Assembly (NCBI GenBank): GCA_964420925.1
Contig: CAYQVB010000080.1
Span: 1-64,000 of the forward strand
DNA length: 64,000 nucleotides
From: JAJEAD01 sp964420925
GTDB taxonomy: Bacteria; Pseudomonadota; Gammaproteobacteria; HK1
Direction: 5' to 3'
The notes under the pieces are model-generated. The model had not been told where the DNA came from. It saw nothing but the letters and a program-made list of their open reading frames with translations, and did not search any database. Below are positions 56,843 through 64,000 of the stretch, in pieces (positions within the stretch are counted from its first letter, which is position 1; every line of letters starts with the position of its first letter). The position numbers and the translations under genes were made by a program.

Positions 56843-56898
56843 CGGGCGGCGTGCCGTGGGCCTCCGTGACCCGGGGCTCATCGGTGGGGCGAATGCGC

Positions 56899-56929
56899 TA
56901 CACTCGGTCCTGGTGTGAGGACACACCAG
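56899..56929 (+). promoter_or_regulatory. Conserved TACACT box plus 5-prime hairpin, copy C
   Basis: TACACT (56899-56904), five bases, then CTGGTGTGAGGACACACCAG (56910-56929), identical to copy B although 18 kb away. The preceding GCCTCCGTGACCCGGG and CGGTGGGGCGAATGCGC are shared too. The ATG follows 26 bases after the hairpin. Confidence 0.65.
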
Positions 56930-56955
56930 ATCCACGGGCAACCAGGGAAGAAGCC

Positions 56956-57246
56956 ATGACGAACCATGCTGCCGCCAAGGTCGGCCTGAAGCAGGAGACG
57001 ATCGCGATCGTCGCGGTCGGTCTCACCATCCTCGGCACGCTGCTGTTCACCACCACCCGGCTCGAAGCCCGCATCGACCGCATTCAGGACGAGGCGCGAG
57101 CGGACCGGGAAGCCTTCGCCCAGGAAGGCGCTCGCTTTCGGTCGGAGGCCCGAGCGGACCGCGAAGCCTTCTCCCGGGAAATCCTTCGCTTGACCGCCGG
57201 CCACGCCCGGCTTGAAGGTGTCGTCGAGGGTCCCCGCACCGAGTAG
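56956..57246 (+). CDS. Membrane-anchored tandem coiled-coil repeat protein, copy C (2 repeats)
   Basis: A 96-residue paralogue of copies A and B with the same anchor (KQETIAIVAVGLTILGTLLF) but only two charged units (RIDRIQDEARADREAFAQ and EGARFRSEARADREAFSR) before the cap EILRLTAGHARLEGVVEGP. The 3-prime palindrome of A and B is missing; the DMFase-like gene ends convergently 29 bases later. The cap resembles the ARLEGLLEG endings of many small bacterial membrane coiled-coil proteins of unknown function. The ATG at 56956 is set by homology with A and B. Confidence 0.78.
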   Translation: MTNHAAAKVGLKQETIAIVAVGLTILGTLLFTTTRLEARIDRIQDEARADREAFAQEGARFRSEARADREAFSREILRLTAGHARLEGVVEGPRTE

Positions 57247-57275
57247 ACTCGATTGTCGGTGCCCCCGAGGCTCCG

Positions 57276-59522
57276 TCAGGCGAAGGAGTCGAAGGGCGTT
57301 GCGTCGAGGAAGCGATCCAGCACGTTGCGGGTGATGCGGGAGACGTTGTTGTCGTAGCGCTGATGGTAGAGGGCGGAGCACCACCCGATCGAGCCGGTGG
57401 AGAACACCGCTCCGCCGTTCGGCGTCTCGAAGAACACGATGTCCGCGCGCACCCGGGGGTCGTCCTGGCCGCCGATGGGCAGGTACATGTGCCCGACGTC
57501 TTCGTTGACGTGCAGGTAGGAGTCGGTGTGCTTCTCCGAGGAGGCGAGATTCAGCGCGTGCGGAGGCGTCCCGTAACCGCGATCGTAGATGTCGAGCTCG
57601 ATGCCGGCGGCGCCCCCGCCGATCAGCCCGAAGTCTCCGATCAGCTCCTCCGGCCCCACGCCTTCGAAGACGAAGGCGGCGCGCGGGTCGAAGCTGTCCG
57701 GATTGCGCCGGTAGTACGACGAGAAGTCGAAGCCCTGGGCGATGAAGCCGTTGCCGACCAGGTACTGGGGGGTGCGCCCGCAGCGCCACCAGATTCCGCC
57801 GTACTCGCCGTTGAAGGCCATGTAGTACTCCCCGGGCTCGGCGATCCAGGAGCGTGAGCCGTCCTCGGCCCGGCGCATCTCCATGACTCCCGGCTTGTCG
57901 TCCCGGAAGGCCACCCTCCAGTAGAAGCCGTTGCCGCCGAGGTACATCAGCCGGCCGCCCTCCTGGGTGTAGGCGTAGAGCCCGTTCCACATGGGGGTGG
58001 AGTAGTACTCGGGGTGGGTGCAGGTCATGACGCAGCGGTAGCGGCGCAGGCACTCCACCCCTTCCGCGTGCAGGTCCTCGTCGGTCAGCACGTCGTAAGG
58101 GACGCGCTCGCTTTCCAGCCAGTCGACGAGATGCATGTCGGCGGAGAGCTGCCACAGGGACCCGTGCTTGGGGCGGAAGTTGAGGATGGGGCGAAGCCGC
58201 GATGAATAGCACACCCCGGTCCCGTCCGCGTGGTGGTCGTACATCGAGTTGCCGAGCTCCGGGTGCAGGTTGAGATAGCGGTCCTCGGGGAAGATCTCGG
58301 TGATGTGGTTGTAGTCGAGCTCGCCGTGCTCGTTCTCCATGCCGGACCGCCAGTTTGCGTAGGCGAGGTAGCTGGCCGTCGGTGCGAGCAGCAGGAGCGG
58401 GGCGCTGGCGGTGCCGCGGGGCGGGCGGACGAAGAAGGGGATGTGGTCCTCCTGGTCGCCGCTCGTGAGCTTTGCGGCATGGAAGCCGCTCCGGGCGCCT
58501 TGCGGCACCTCGAGCTCGAAGTCCGTTTCCCACTCGCAGTCGTAGAGGGAGTCCTCCAGGAAGTGGACGGCGGCGTACTGTTCGGGGGCGTGGCGGTAGT
58601 TCATCTCCTCGCCGGTCCAGCTCGAGCCGCGGACCGCCCGGATCGGCAGGTTGACGAGCTCGCCGTGGATGCCATTCGGGGAGATGTCCACGATGGTGTC
58701 GCTGTGAATCTCCCGGGAGAAGTCGAGGGCCGCGCATATCGAGGGACGAAGGGCGGCCGGCAGAGGGCCATGGCGCAGGGTCTCCAGTTCCGCTTCCGCG
58801 AGCGGACGATTCGCGACGAGGGGGCGCTCGATGCGCCCGTTGAAGACGAGCTCGGGCACGGGCCGTCCCCTCCGGCTGCGTTCCCGGGAGTGGGCGGCAA
58901 TGAGCAGCGGGGCGTCGCAGCCGAGCGACACCGCACCCTCGAATCGAGCCCGCGTGGCGCCGCTCGAAGCGTCGCGCGCGTAGGATTCGAGCAAGCGCTG
59001 GCTCACCCGCGCCTCGCCGCTCTCGGCGTCGCAGGTGGCCTGAACCAGATACCACTCTCTCGCAACCAGGGGGTGACCCACCGAAACTTCGCGGAAGCCT
59101 CCGGCGCCGTCGCCGAGCGCGAGCACCATCCCCTGATGCGGGTCGCACCACAGGGCGAAGCCCGTGCCCCGAGCGGGATCCGCCTTCGAGAGCACGCAGG
59201 CGCGGCGTGCATCGGGCAGGGTGGGATAGACCGTCACCTGCAGGGAGAGGCTCGAAAGACCCTCGAAGACCGGGTGGTGCGGGACGATGCCGAAGGACCC
59301 CGCGTGAACCGCCTGGTGTCGGCCCGGGTACTCCCCGCTCGCCGTGCGCGGCATTGGCTCGTCGCGGTAGCCGGGCCCGTCGGGCTGGGTGTCTCCCGAG
59401 AGCAGCCGCACGATCTCCGCGCGGTAGCTCGACACCTCCGGCTCGCAGCTCACCATGAAGCGGATCCGTTCGCCCGGGGCCACGCTGATTTGGTCCGCGT
59501 ATCCGACAATCTTCTTCTCCAT
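57276..59522 (-). CDS. N,N-dimethylformamidase-like large subunit
   Basis: A 748-residue protein resembling the catalytic (beta) subunit of N,N-dimethylformamidase, which hydrolyses dimethylformamide to formate and dimethylamine with a mononuclear iron held by two tyrosines and a carboxylate. The N-terminal half looks like a lectin/LamG-type beta domain (LSLQVTVYPTLPDARR). The C-terminal half carries the family's SYLAYANWRSGMENEH, THPEYYSTPMWNGLYAY, YLGGNGFYWRVAFRDD and PEYY/GEYYMAFNGEYGG regions, rich in candidate Tyr/Glu ligands. GGGAGGCAGCAGG precedes the ATG. The small-subunit gene lies 15 bases upstream. Natural substrates of environmental homologues are unknown. Confidence 0.82.
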   Translation of the reverse strand: MEKKIVGYADQISVAPGERIRFMVSCEPEVSSYRAEIVRLLSGDTQPDGPGYRDEPMPRTASGEYPGRHQAVHAGSFGIVPHHPVFEGLSSLSLQVTVYPTLPDARRACVLSKADPARGTGFALWCDPHQGMVLALGDGAGGFREVSVGHPLVAREWYLVQATCDAESGEARVSQRLLESYARDASSGATRARFEGAVSLGCDAPLLIAAHSRERSRRGRPVPELVFNGRIERPLVANRPLAEAELETLRHGPLPAALRPSICAALDFSREIHSDTIVDISPNGIHGELVNLPIRAVRGSSWTGEEMNYRHAPEQYAAVHFLEDSLYDCEWETDFELEVPQGARSGFHAAKLTSGDQEDHIPFFVRPPRGTASAPLLLLAPTASYLAYANWRSGMENEHGELDYNHITEIFPEDRYLNLHPELGNSMYDHHADGTGVCYSSRLRPILNFRPKHGSLWQLSADMHLVDWLESERVPYDVLTDEDLHAEGVECLRRYRCVMTCTHPEYYSTPMWNGLYAYTQEGGRLMYLGGNGFYWRVAFRDDKPGVMEMRRAEDGSRSWIAEPGEYYMAFNGEYGGIWWRCGRTPQYLVGNGFIAQGFDFSSYYRRNPDSFDPRAAFVFEGVGPEELIGDFGLIGGGAAGIELDIYDRGYGTPPHALNLASSEKHTDSYLHVNEDVGHMYLPIGGQDDPRVRADIVFFETPNGGAVFSTGSIGWCSALYHQRYDNNVSRITRNVLDRFLDATPFDSFA

Positions 59523-59537
59523 CCTGCTGCCTCCCGC

Positions 59538-59852
59538 TCAGTCGATGTCGAGCGTCTGGCCGGTGATCGCCTGCCAGCGCAGCTTGAACACCGTCCACTC
59601 GGCCTCGGCGCGCGACGTGTACACCTGGTCTTCGAGCAGCTCGACGTCGACGCCCCTCTGTCCCGAAAGGCGTCCGAGCACCCATTCCCGGTGCGGAATG
59701 CGGGTGACGAGAACGTGACGTCCCGCCACCTCGCACCAGCGCATCCGGGTCACGATGCGTTGCAGCTCGGGGCGGTGCGGCCCGAAGGGGTTGTCCCTGA
59801 ACTCCCGCGCGAGGTCGATTCGGCTGGCATCGATGGGATAGTGGGAAGGCAT
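59538..59852 (-). CDS. N,N-dimethylformamidase-like small subunit
   Basis: A 104-residue protein placed directly before the large-subunit gene. DNPFGPHRPELQRIVTRMRW, REWVLGRLSGQRG and TSRAEAEWTVFKLRWQAITG correspond in order to segments of the known small (alpha) subunit (NPFG...LQRV...FRM, REWD, TEEEAMHAVFLRRI), though it is some 25 residues shorter at the N-terminus. The small subunit is required for a functional enzyme in characterised systems. The ATG at 59852 follows GGGAGAAGCACG; a longer upstream frame is unconserved. Confidence 0.75.
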   Translation of the reverse strand: MPSHYPIDASRIDLAREFRDNPFGPHRPELQRIVTRMRWCEVAGRHVLVTRIPHREWVLGRLSGQRGVDVELLEDQVYTSRAEAEWTVFKLRWQAITGQTLDID

Positions 59853-60033
59853 CGTGCTTCTCCCGCGCCCTGATGGCCGAACATCAGATATCACTTGCGA
59901 ACGGGCCGCAACCCGCGAGTGCAATTGACCGCGCCGCGCTTGTCGCTATGCTCCCCGCGCGCCCTCGGGGATCCGGGGGCTCGAAGCGCCTGCCCGGCAT
60001 CGGCCACCCGTCACCTCATCGGAGCTCCGCCCC

Positions 60034-60870
60034 ATGGACATCGGCATCACCATGTTCCCGACCGACTACAGTATCCGCATCGACGAGCTCGCCCGCGAGG
60101 CCGAAGCGCGGGGTTTCGAGTCGCTCTTCGTTCCCGAGCACACCCACATTCCGGCGAGCCGGCGCAGCCCCTGGCCGGGCGGCCCCGAGCTGCCGCGCGA
60201 GTACTGGCACACGCTCGACCCCTTCGTAGGGCTCGCCGCGGCCGCCGCGGTCACGAGCCGGCTGCGTCTGGGCACCGGCATCGCGCTGCTCACCGAGCGC
60301 GACCCGATCCTGACCGCCAAGGAGTCAGCGACCGTGGACCTGCTCTCCGACGGGCGTTTCGAGCTCGGCATCGGGGCGGGCTGGAACGCGGAGGAGATGG
60401 AGCACCACGGCACGGTGTTCAAGGATCGCTTCAAGGTGATGATGGACCGCGCACTGGCGATCAAGGCCATCTGGACGCAGGAGGAGCCCGAGTACCACGG
60501 TGACTTCGTCGACTTCGACCCGATCTGGTCGTGGCCAAAGCCGGTGCAGCGGCCTCACCCGCCCATTCTGCTGGGCGGGGAGAGCCGGCACAGCCTGCGA
60601 CGCATCGTCCGGCACCTGGACGGTTGGATGCCGCGGGCGCGAGGTGGTTTCGATGCGCCGGCGGAGATGGCGCGTCTGCGGCGCTTTGCGGAGGAGGCGG
60701 AGCGCGATGCCGCTACCCTGAACGTGTCGGTGTTCGGAGCGCCCGCGAACCCGGAGAGCATGGACAGCTACCGCGAGGCGGGAGTGGACCGCGCGATCCT
60801 CAGCCTGCCCTCGAAGGACCGCGACGAGGTGCTCCCTCTCCTCGACCGGCTGGGCGCGCTACTCGGCTGA
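60034..60870 (+). CDS. LLM-class flavin-dependent oxidoreductase (F420-type)
   Basis: A 278-residue luciferase-like TIM barrel. It begins IGITMFPTDYSIRIDELARE and has FVPEHTHIPASRRSPW, LRLGTGIALLTERDP, the hallmark DGRFELGIGAGWNAEEMEHH, and PPILLGGESRHSLRRIVRHLDGWMP. This matches the subfamily usually annotated as probable F420-dependent oxidoreductases, though F420 use in Pseudomonadota is uncertain and FMN is possible. It is divergent from the DMFase-like genes with a 181-base gap and may share control with them. Confidence 0.86.
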   Translation: MDIGITMFPTDYSIRIDELAREAEARGFESLFVPEHTHIPASRRSPWPGGPELPREYWHTLDPFVGLAAAAAVTSRLRLGTGIALLTERDPILTAKESATVDLLSDGRFELGIGAGWNAEEMEHHGTVFKDRFKVMMDRALAIKAIWTQEEPEYHGDFVDFDPIWSWPKPVQRPHPPILLGGESRHSLRRIVRHLDGWMPRARGGFDAPAEMARLRRFAEEAERDAATLNVSVFGAPANPESMDSYREAGVDRAILSLPSKDRDEVLPLLDRLGALLG

Positions 60871-60975
60871 GGACGGGGAGAGCCGGCAGGCGTCTTCTTG
60901 CACGCCCGCCAATCCTCGCCTCGACGGAACACCCGCGCTGGCCGGAGTGGGGACGGAGGGCGCTGGAGGTTGGAC

Positions 60976-61302
60976 TCAGTTCAGGCGCCGCTCCGGAACC
61001 ACGTAGAAGCCTTCCTGAAAGTCACCGAAGAGCTCCGGCACCTGCGGATGGTTCACCGGCCCGCTGTCGTCACGCAGCAGGTTCTGTTCCGACACGTAAG
61101 CGACATAGGTGGTCGCCTCGTTCTCCGCGAGCAGGTGATAGAAGGGCTGATCCTTGCGCGGACGCACGTCCTCCGGAATGGAGAGCCACCATTCCTGCGA
61201 GCTCGAAAACTCGGGGTCCACGTCGAAGATCACGCCCCGAAACGGGTACAGGCGGTGGCGGACCACCTCTCCCAACCGGAACTTGGCTTCATGGAGGCTC
61301 AT
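60976..61302 (-). CDS. hspQ: Heat shock protein HspQ
   Basis: A 108-residue HspQ/YccV protein. In enterobacteria HspQ binds hemimethylated DNA and adjusts Lon protease specificity. The conserved KFRLGEVVRHRLYPFRGVIFDVDPEF, QPFYHLLAENEATTYVAYVSEQNL and DSGPVNHPQVPELF are all present. The ATG at 61302 matches the known N-terminus. A heat-shock-type promoter candidate lies just upstream. It is separated from its neighbours and probably transcribed alone. Confidence 0.92.
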   Translation of the reverse strand: MSLHEAKFRLGEVVRHRLYPFRGVIFDVDPEFSSSQEWWLSIPEDVRPRKDQPFYHLLAENEATTYVAYVSEQNLLRDDSGPVNHPQVPELFGDFQEGFYVVPERRLN

Positions 61303-61310
61303 GGCGCTGG

Positions 61311-61338
61311 AAATGGCGGCGTCCGCCTCGTTTTCAAG
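61311..61338 (-). promoter_or_regulatory. Candidate sigma32 promoter of hspQ
   Basis: On the minus strand CTTGAAA (61338-61332), 13 bases, then CGCCATTT (61318-61311), one mismatch from the sigma32 consensus CCCCATNT. The -10 box ends only eight bases before the ATG, so the transcript would be almost leaderless, which weakens the call. Confidence 0.4.
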
Positions 61339-61516
61339 CTCTCTTGGCTCCGACGCTCAGGGTCCGCCCTCAGCGTGGTCTGGCGGTTTCCGGGTGCTCT
61401 CCCGAGGCCCGTCCGCTGCGGTGCAGCCATTTGGGGGTTCGCGTGCGGACACCATATCAGAAAGCGCGGCCCGAAGTGTCCGGGCGCCGGGCGACCGGTT
61501 CTGATCGGGCGTTGCC

Positions 61517-62272
61517 TCAGCCCCTCACCGCGGCCACCGCATCGTTCAGTGCGGCGACGTAGATGCGGAGATCGCTGCCCACTGTGACCAGATCGAACCC
61601 CTCTTCGATCATGGACCGTGCGTAGGAGGGCGAGAGGCAGTGAATGCCGGCCCTGATGCCGGCCCGGTGCGCGGCCTCGCGGATGCGGCGGATGGCGGCG
61701 AGCACCACCGGGTCGTCGTGATCGAGCTTCGGCGTGCGGCCCAGAGAGAGGGCGAGGTCGCTCGGTCCGATGTAGATGCCGCTCAAGTCGGGGGTCGCCA
61801 CGATCCCCTCGAGGTTGTCGAGCGCCTCGGCGGTCTCGACCATGGCCAGGGTGACGACGCTCTCGTTGGCCTTCGTCCAGTACTCGGCGCCGTACACAAG
61901 GCCTGCGCGCGTCGGCCCGAAGCTGCGCACGCCGCGCGGCGCGTAGCGGGTGTAGCGCACCAGGTTCTCGGCGTCCTCCGGGGTATTGATCATGGGGCAG
62001 ACGATGCCGAGCGCACCGGCGTCGAGCAGCTTCATGATGACGCCGGGCTCGAGCCACGGCGCACGCGCCATCGGAGTGGCGGCGGAGGCCGACATCGCCA
62101 GCAGCATCGTGAGGGCGGCCTGGTAGTCGATCAGCCCGTGCTGGAGATCGACAGTCACGGAATCGAAGTCCGCCCGCGCGGTGAGCTCGGCGGTGATCGG
62201 GCTCGGCACCGCCAGCCACCCGTTGATCGCGGCCTTTCCCTCCGCCCAAGTGTCGAGGAGTCGGGTCTTCAC
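61517..62272 (-). CDS. HpcH/HpaI aldolase family protein
   Basis: A 251-residue class II pyruvate aldolase-type TIM barrel, cleaving or forming a 2-oxo-4-hydroxy acid with divalent metal. Visible are SVTVDLQHGLIDY (HpaI has a D-x-E/Q-H motif here), ALGIVCPMINTPEDAENLVRYTRYAPRGVRSFGP, AMVETAEALDNLEGIVA with the metal-binding Glu, and IYIGPSDLALSLG. The start is a GTG at 62272 with GAGGAAGAA upstream; the longer open frame upstream overlaps the ilvC end and is rejected. It is 67 bases downstream of the reductoisomerase gene. Confidence 0.88.
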   Translation of the reverse strand: MKTRLLDTWAEGKAAINGWLAVPSPITAELTARADFDSVTVDLQHGLIDYQAALTMLLAMSASAATPMARAPWLEPGVIMKLLDAGALGIVCPMINTPEDAENLVRYTRYAPRGVRSFGPTRAGLVYGAEYWTKANESVVTLAMVETAEALDNLEGIVATPDLSGIYIGPSDLALSLGRTPKLDHDDPVVLAAIRRIREAAHRAGIRAGIHCLSPSYARSMIEEGFDLVTVGSDLRIYVAALNDAVAAVRG

Positions 62273-62339
62273 ATCTTCTTCCTCACCGGGCAGGGCGCGC
62301 CGCGCCGCCTCTCTCGCGGCGGTCGCCCGGCCGTACCCT

Positions 62340-63821
62340 TCACCCGAAGACCGAGATGTCGACCGCGGGTCGGAGCTCCGCGCACACCGCCAGGACCTCG
62401 TGGATGGGGCTCTGCTCGAACTCCTCAAAGAGGGCCTCGTCCTGGACCTCGCCCCCGTCGGCCGCGGTGAACGCCTGCTGCTGGATGATGTAGTCGAAGC
62501 GCGGCGCCCACTTGCGCGCCCCGAGCCGGGCGGTGGTCGAGCAGTTGTCGACCATGAAGGACACGCCCTTGTAGTCCATGTAGGGGTTCAGGGAGTCGAC
62601 CGCCTCGATGATCGACTCGTTCGCGATCTCGGAGAAGGGATGGCCGCGCTCCGCAAGCACGTCGACCTGGGCCATCATGGTCGCCATGTAGACCGCTGCG
62701 GTCTCCGCGTGGATGGGCGCGTAGTTGCGCGAGGTGTCAGCGCGCACCCGGACCCCGGTTTGCCACATCTCGGTGCCGTCGATCTTGCCCATCGGGTACT
62801 CGCCGTGGCGCTTGGTGGCGTTGATGACGCTGCGCACCTCGTTGCCGCAGGCGACGTCATCGTAGATCTCCATCAGGATGTCCTTGGCGGGGTGGTAGGC
62901 CGCGCAATAGGTCTTGCGGAAGGTGGCCTTCTCCTCGTCGCTCAGCTCCTCGTACACCGCCTTGAGGCCGCTGCGCGAGATGGTCTTGCTGATCGGCCCG
63001 GTGATCGACTGCGCGGAGTTGAGGAATGCCTCGTCGTGCGACATCCCGTTGTCGATGAGGCGCCGGTAGAGGTTCTCCGCGATGCCGTGCACCGCGCCGA
63101 GCAGGATCCCGCGCTCGCCGAAGATGTCGGACTTGTACTCCGACTCGAGCGTGGTCATGAAGGTGCAGGGCGAGCCGAGCGCCACCGCCCAGCCGAGCGC
63201 GCAGTCGGTGGCGCGGCCGTCAATGTCCTGCTCGACCGCGAAGCTGCAGTTGATGCCCGCCCCGTTGATCTCCTTGCCCTGCTCGTAGAGGCGCCGCACC
63301 GAGGGTCCCATGCCCTTGGGGCACACCCCGATGACGTTGATGTCGGGGGGAAAGTACTCCCCGATGCTCTGCAGGTGCGCGAGCAGAAAGCCGTGCGAGA
63401 GGCCGAGCGTCTTGCCGGAACGCAGCGCATCGAAGACCCGCCGGAAGTTCTCGGCCATCGCCGCGTCGGAGATGAGGAGCAGGGCGAGGTCGCTCTCCCG
63501 AATCACCTCGTACATCTCCCCGAGCGTGCCGTTCTCGCGGGTGAAGCCGGCGTCGGCCGCCTTGGCCATCGAGGACGACCCTTCGCGCAGGCCCACCTTG
63601 ACGCGGATCGCGCTGCCTTCGAGCGATTCGCGCAGGTTCTGGGCCTGGGCCGGGCCCTGCGAGGACCAGCCGATCACGCCGATCTGCCCGATGCCCTCGA
63701 ATGCCCGGGGCAGGCGGTCGAAGAGGTGGCGCCCCCCGTGCAGGATGGTTTCCTCGGTGTCGCCGAGGCGGATGGTCCTGGTCTCGAAGACCTTCGATGT
63801 GAAGCTTGCACTCGTGCTCAT
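62340..63821 (-). CDS. ilvC: Ketol-acid reductoisomerase, plant-type class II
   Basis: A 493-residue NADPH-dependent enzyme that isomerises and reduces 2-acetolactate or acetohydroxybutyrate in valine and isoleucine synthesis. The N-terminus [20 protein letters not shown] and [21 protein letters not shown] follow plant chloroplast KARI ([27 protein letters not shown]) rather than E. coli IlvC. The metal-binding acidic residues lie in [17 protein letters not shown] and [18 protein letters not shown]. The adjacent genes are an aldolase and a racemase-family gene rather than ilvBN, so a specialised role is conceivable. Confidence 0.88.
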   Translation of the reverse strand: [493 protein letters not shown]

Positions 63822-63833
63822 GCTGGAATCGGC

Positions 63834-64000
63834 TCAGTAGTATCCCTGGTAGGGTTTCTGGTGGGTGGCGCGCTGGAAGAGGTTGATGAGGGTCATGAAG
63901 TCGTAGACCGGCAGCCCCGTCGCCTCGTGCACCGCACTCGCGTAGGGCGGCATGAGCGAGCACTCGAGCACGATGGCGCCGAGCCGGGGTGACGACTCGC
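63834..64000 (-). CDS. Asp/Glu/hydantoin racemase-family protein, C-terminal part (cut by window edge)
   Basis: The last 55 residues of a gene entering from the right: SPRLGAIVLECSLMPPYASA, then HEATGLPVYDF, MTLINLF and a GYY end. LECSLMPPY carries the second catalytic cysteine of the cysteine-pair racemase/decarboxylase family (aspartate, glutamate and hydantoin racemases, arylmalonate decarboxylase). Its stop is 12 bases upstream of the ilvC start, so the two are probably cotranscribed. A hydantoin-type substrate would fit the hydantoinase genes but cannot be shown from this part. Confidence 0.75.
   Translation of the reverse strand, partial: ESSPRLGAIVLECSLMPPYASAVHEATGLPVYDFMTLINLFQRATHQKPYQGYY

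Overview
The window is high-GC, gene-dense bacterial DNA. HspQ, CoaE, a 1509-residue Lhr helicase, cytochrome c-prime, and ABC and MFS families all fit Pseudomonadota. The class (alpha or gamma) cannot be settled by eye. The gene content suggests a free-living or host-associated heterotroph that feeds on methylated and amide-type organic nitrogen. No rRNA, tRNA, CRISPR array, phage or recognisable transposase gene was found.

Layout. 0-8 kb: the start of an N-carbamoyl-D-amino-acid hydrolase gene (cut by the window edge), an AAA/DUF4143 ATPase whose stop codon lies in a 183-bp imperfect palindrome, an ABM-domain protein, Lhr helicase and an alpha/beta hydrolase. 8-14.3 kb (minus strand): a PLP enzyme, two polar-amino-acid permeases, a binding protein without an ATPase gene, and an intact trimethylamine/dimethylamine dehydrogenase-family flavoprotein. 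14.6-18.2 kb (plus): acyl-CoA ligase, PhyH dioxygenase and a luciferase-like monooxygenase. 18.2-22.5 kb (minus): cytochrome b561, cytochrome c-prime and a ribose/fructose-type ABC importer. 22.6-33.3 kb: MDR dehydrogenase, CoaE, two MFS carriers, a polysaccharide deacetylase-fold hydrolase, a DmdA-like demethylase, a PNPOx-fold protein, a BKACE enzyme close to dehydrocarnitine cleavage enzyme, RidA and an aldehyde dehydrogenase.

33-39.5 kb is a scrambled zone. It holds an Na/Pi-transporter gene behind a switch-like leader, then decayed partial copies of the dehydrogenase and aldehyde dehydrogenase genes. Interleaved with them are two intact copies of a small gene encoding one membrane helix followed by tandem charged coiled-coil repeats. 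A third copy lies at 56.9 kb. All three share a TACACT box and a 5-prime hairpin leader. Two share a covarying 3-prime palindrome. This three-copy family is the best candidate here for something undescribed.

39.5-56.8 kb: two divergent hydantoinase/oxoprolinase (HyuA/HyuB) sets. The plus-strand set begins a run of eleven genes with mostly overlapping start/stop codons: hyuA-hyuB-SDR-FAD subunit-2Fe2S subunit-Mo subunit-IclR-potA-potB-potC-potD type. It has a sigma70-like promoter and a 17-bp operator-like palindrome in front and a strong hairpin behind. It reads as one regulated uptake-and-catabolism operon for an unknown nitrogen compound.

57-64 kb: both subunits of an N,N-dimethylformamidase-like enzyme, a second luciferase-like monooxygenase, HspQ, an HpcH/HpaI aldolase, a plant-type ketol-acid reductoisomerase and the end of an Asp/Glu racemase-family gene. 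Together, the DMFase-like, DMA/TMA-dehydrogenase-like, DmdA-like, BKACE and hydantoinase genes suggest N-methyl, amide and onium catabolism. The individual substrates are inferred, not shown.
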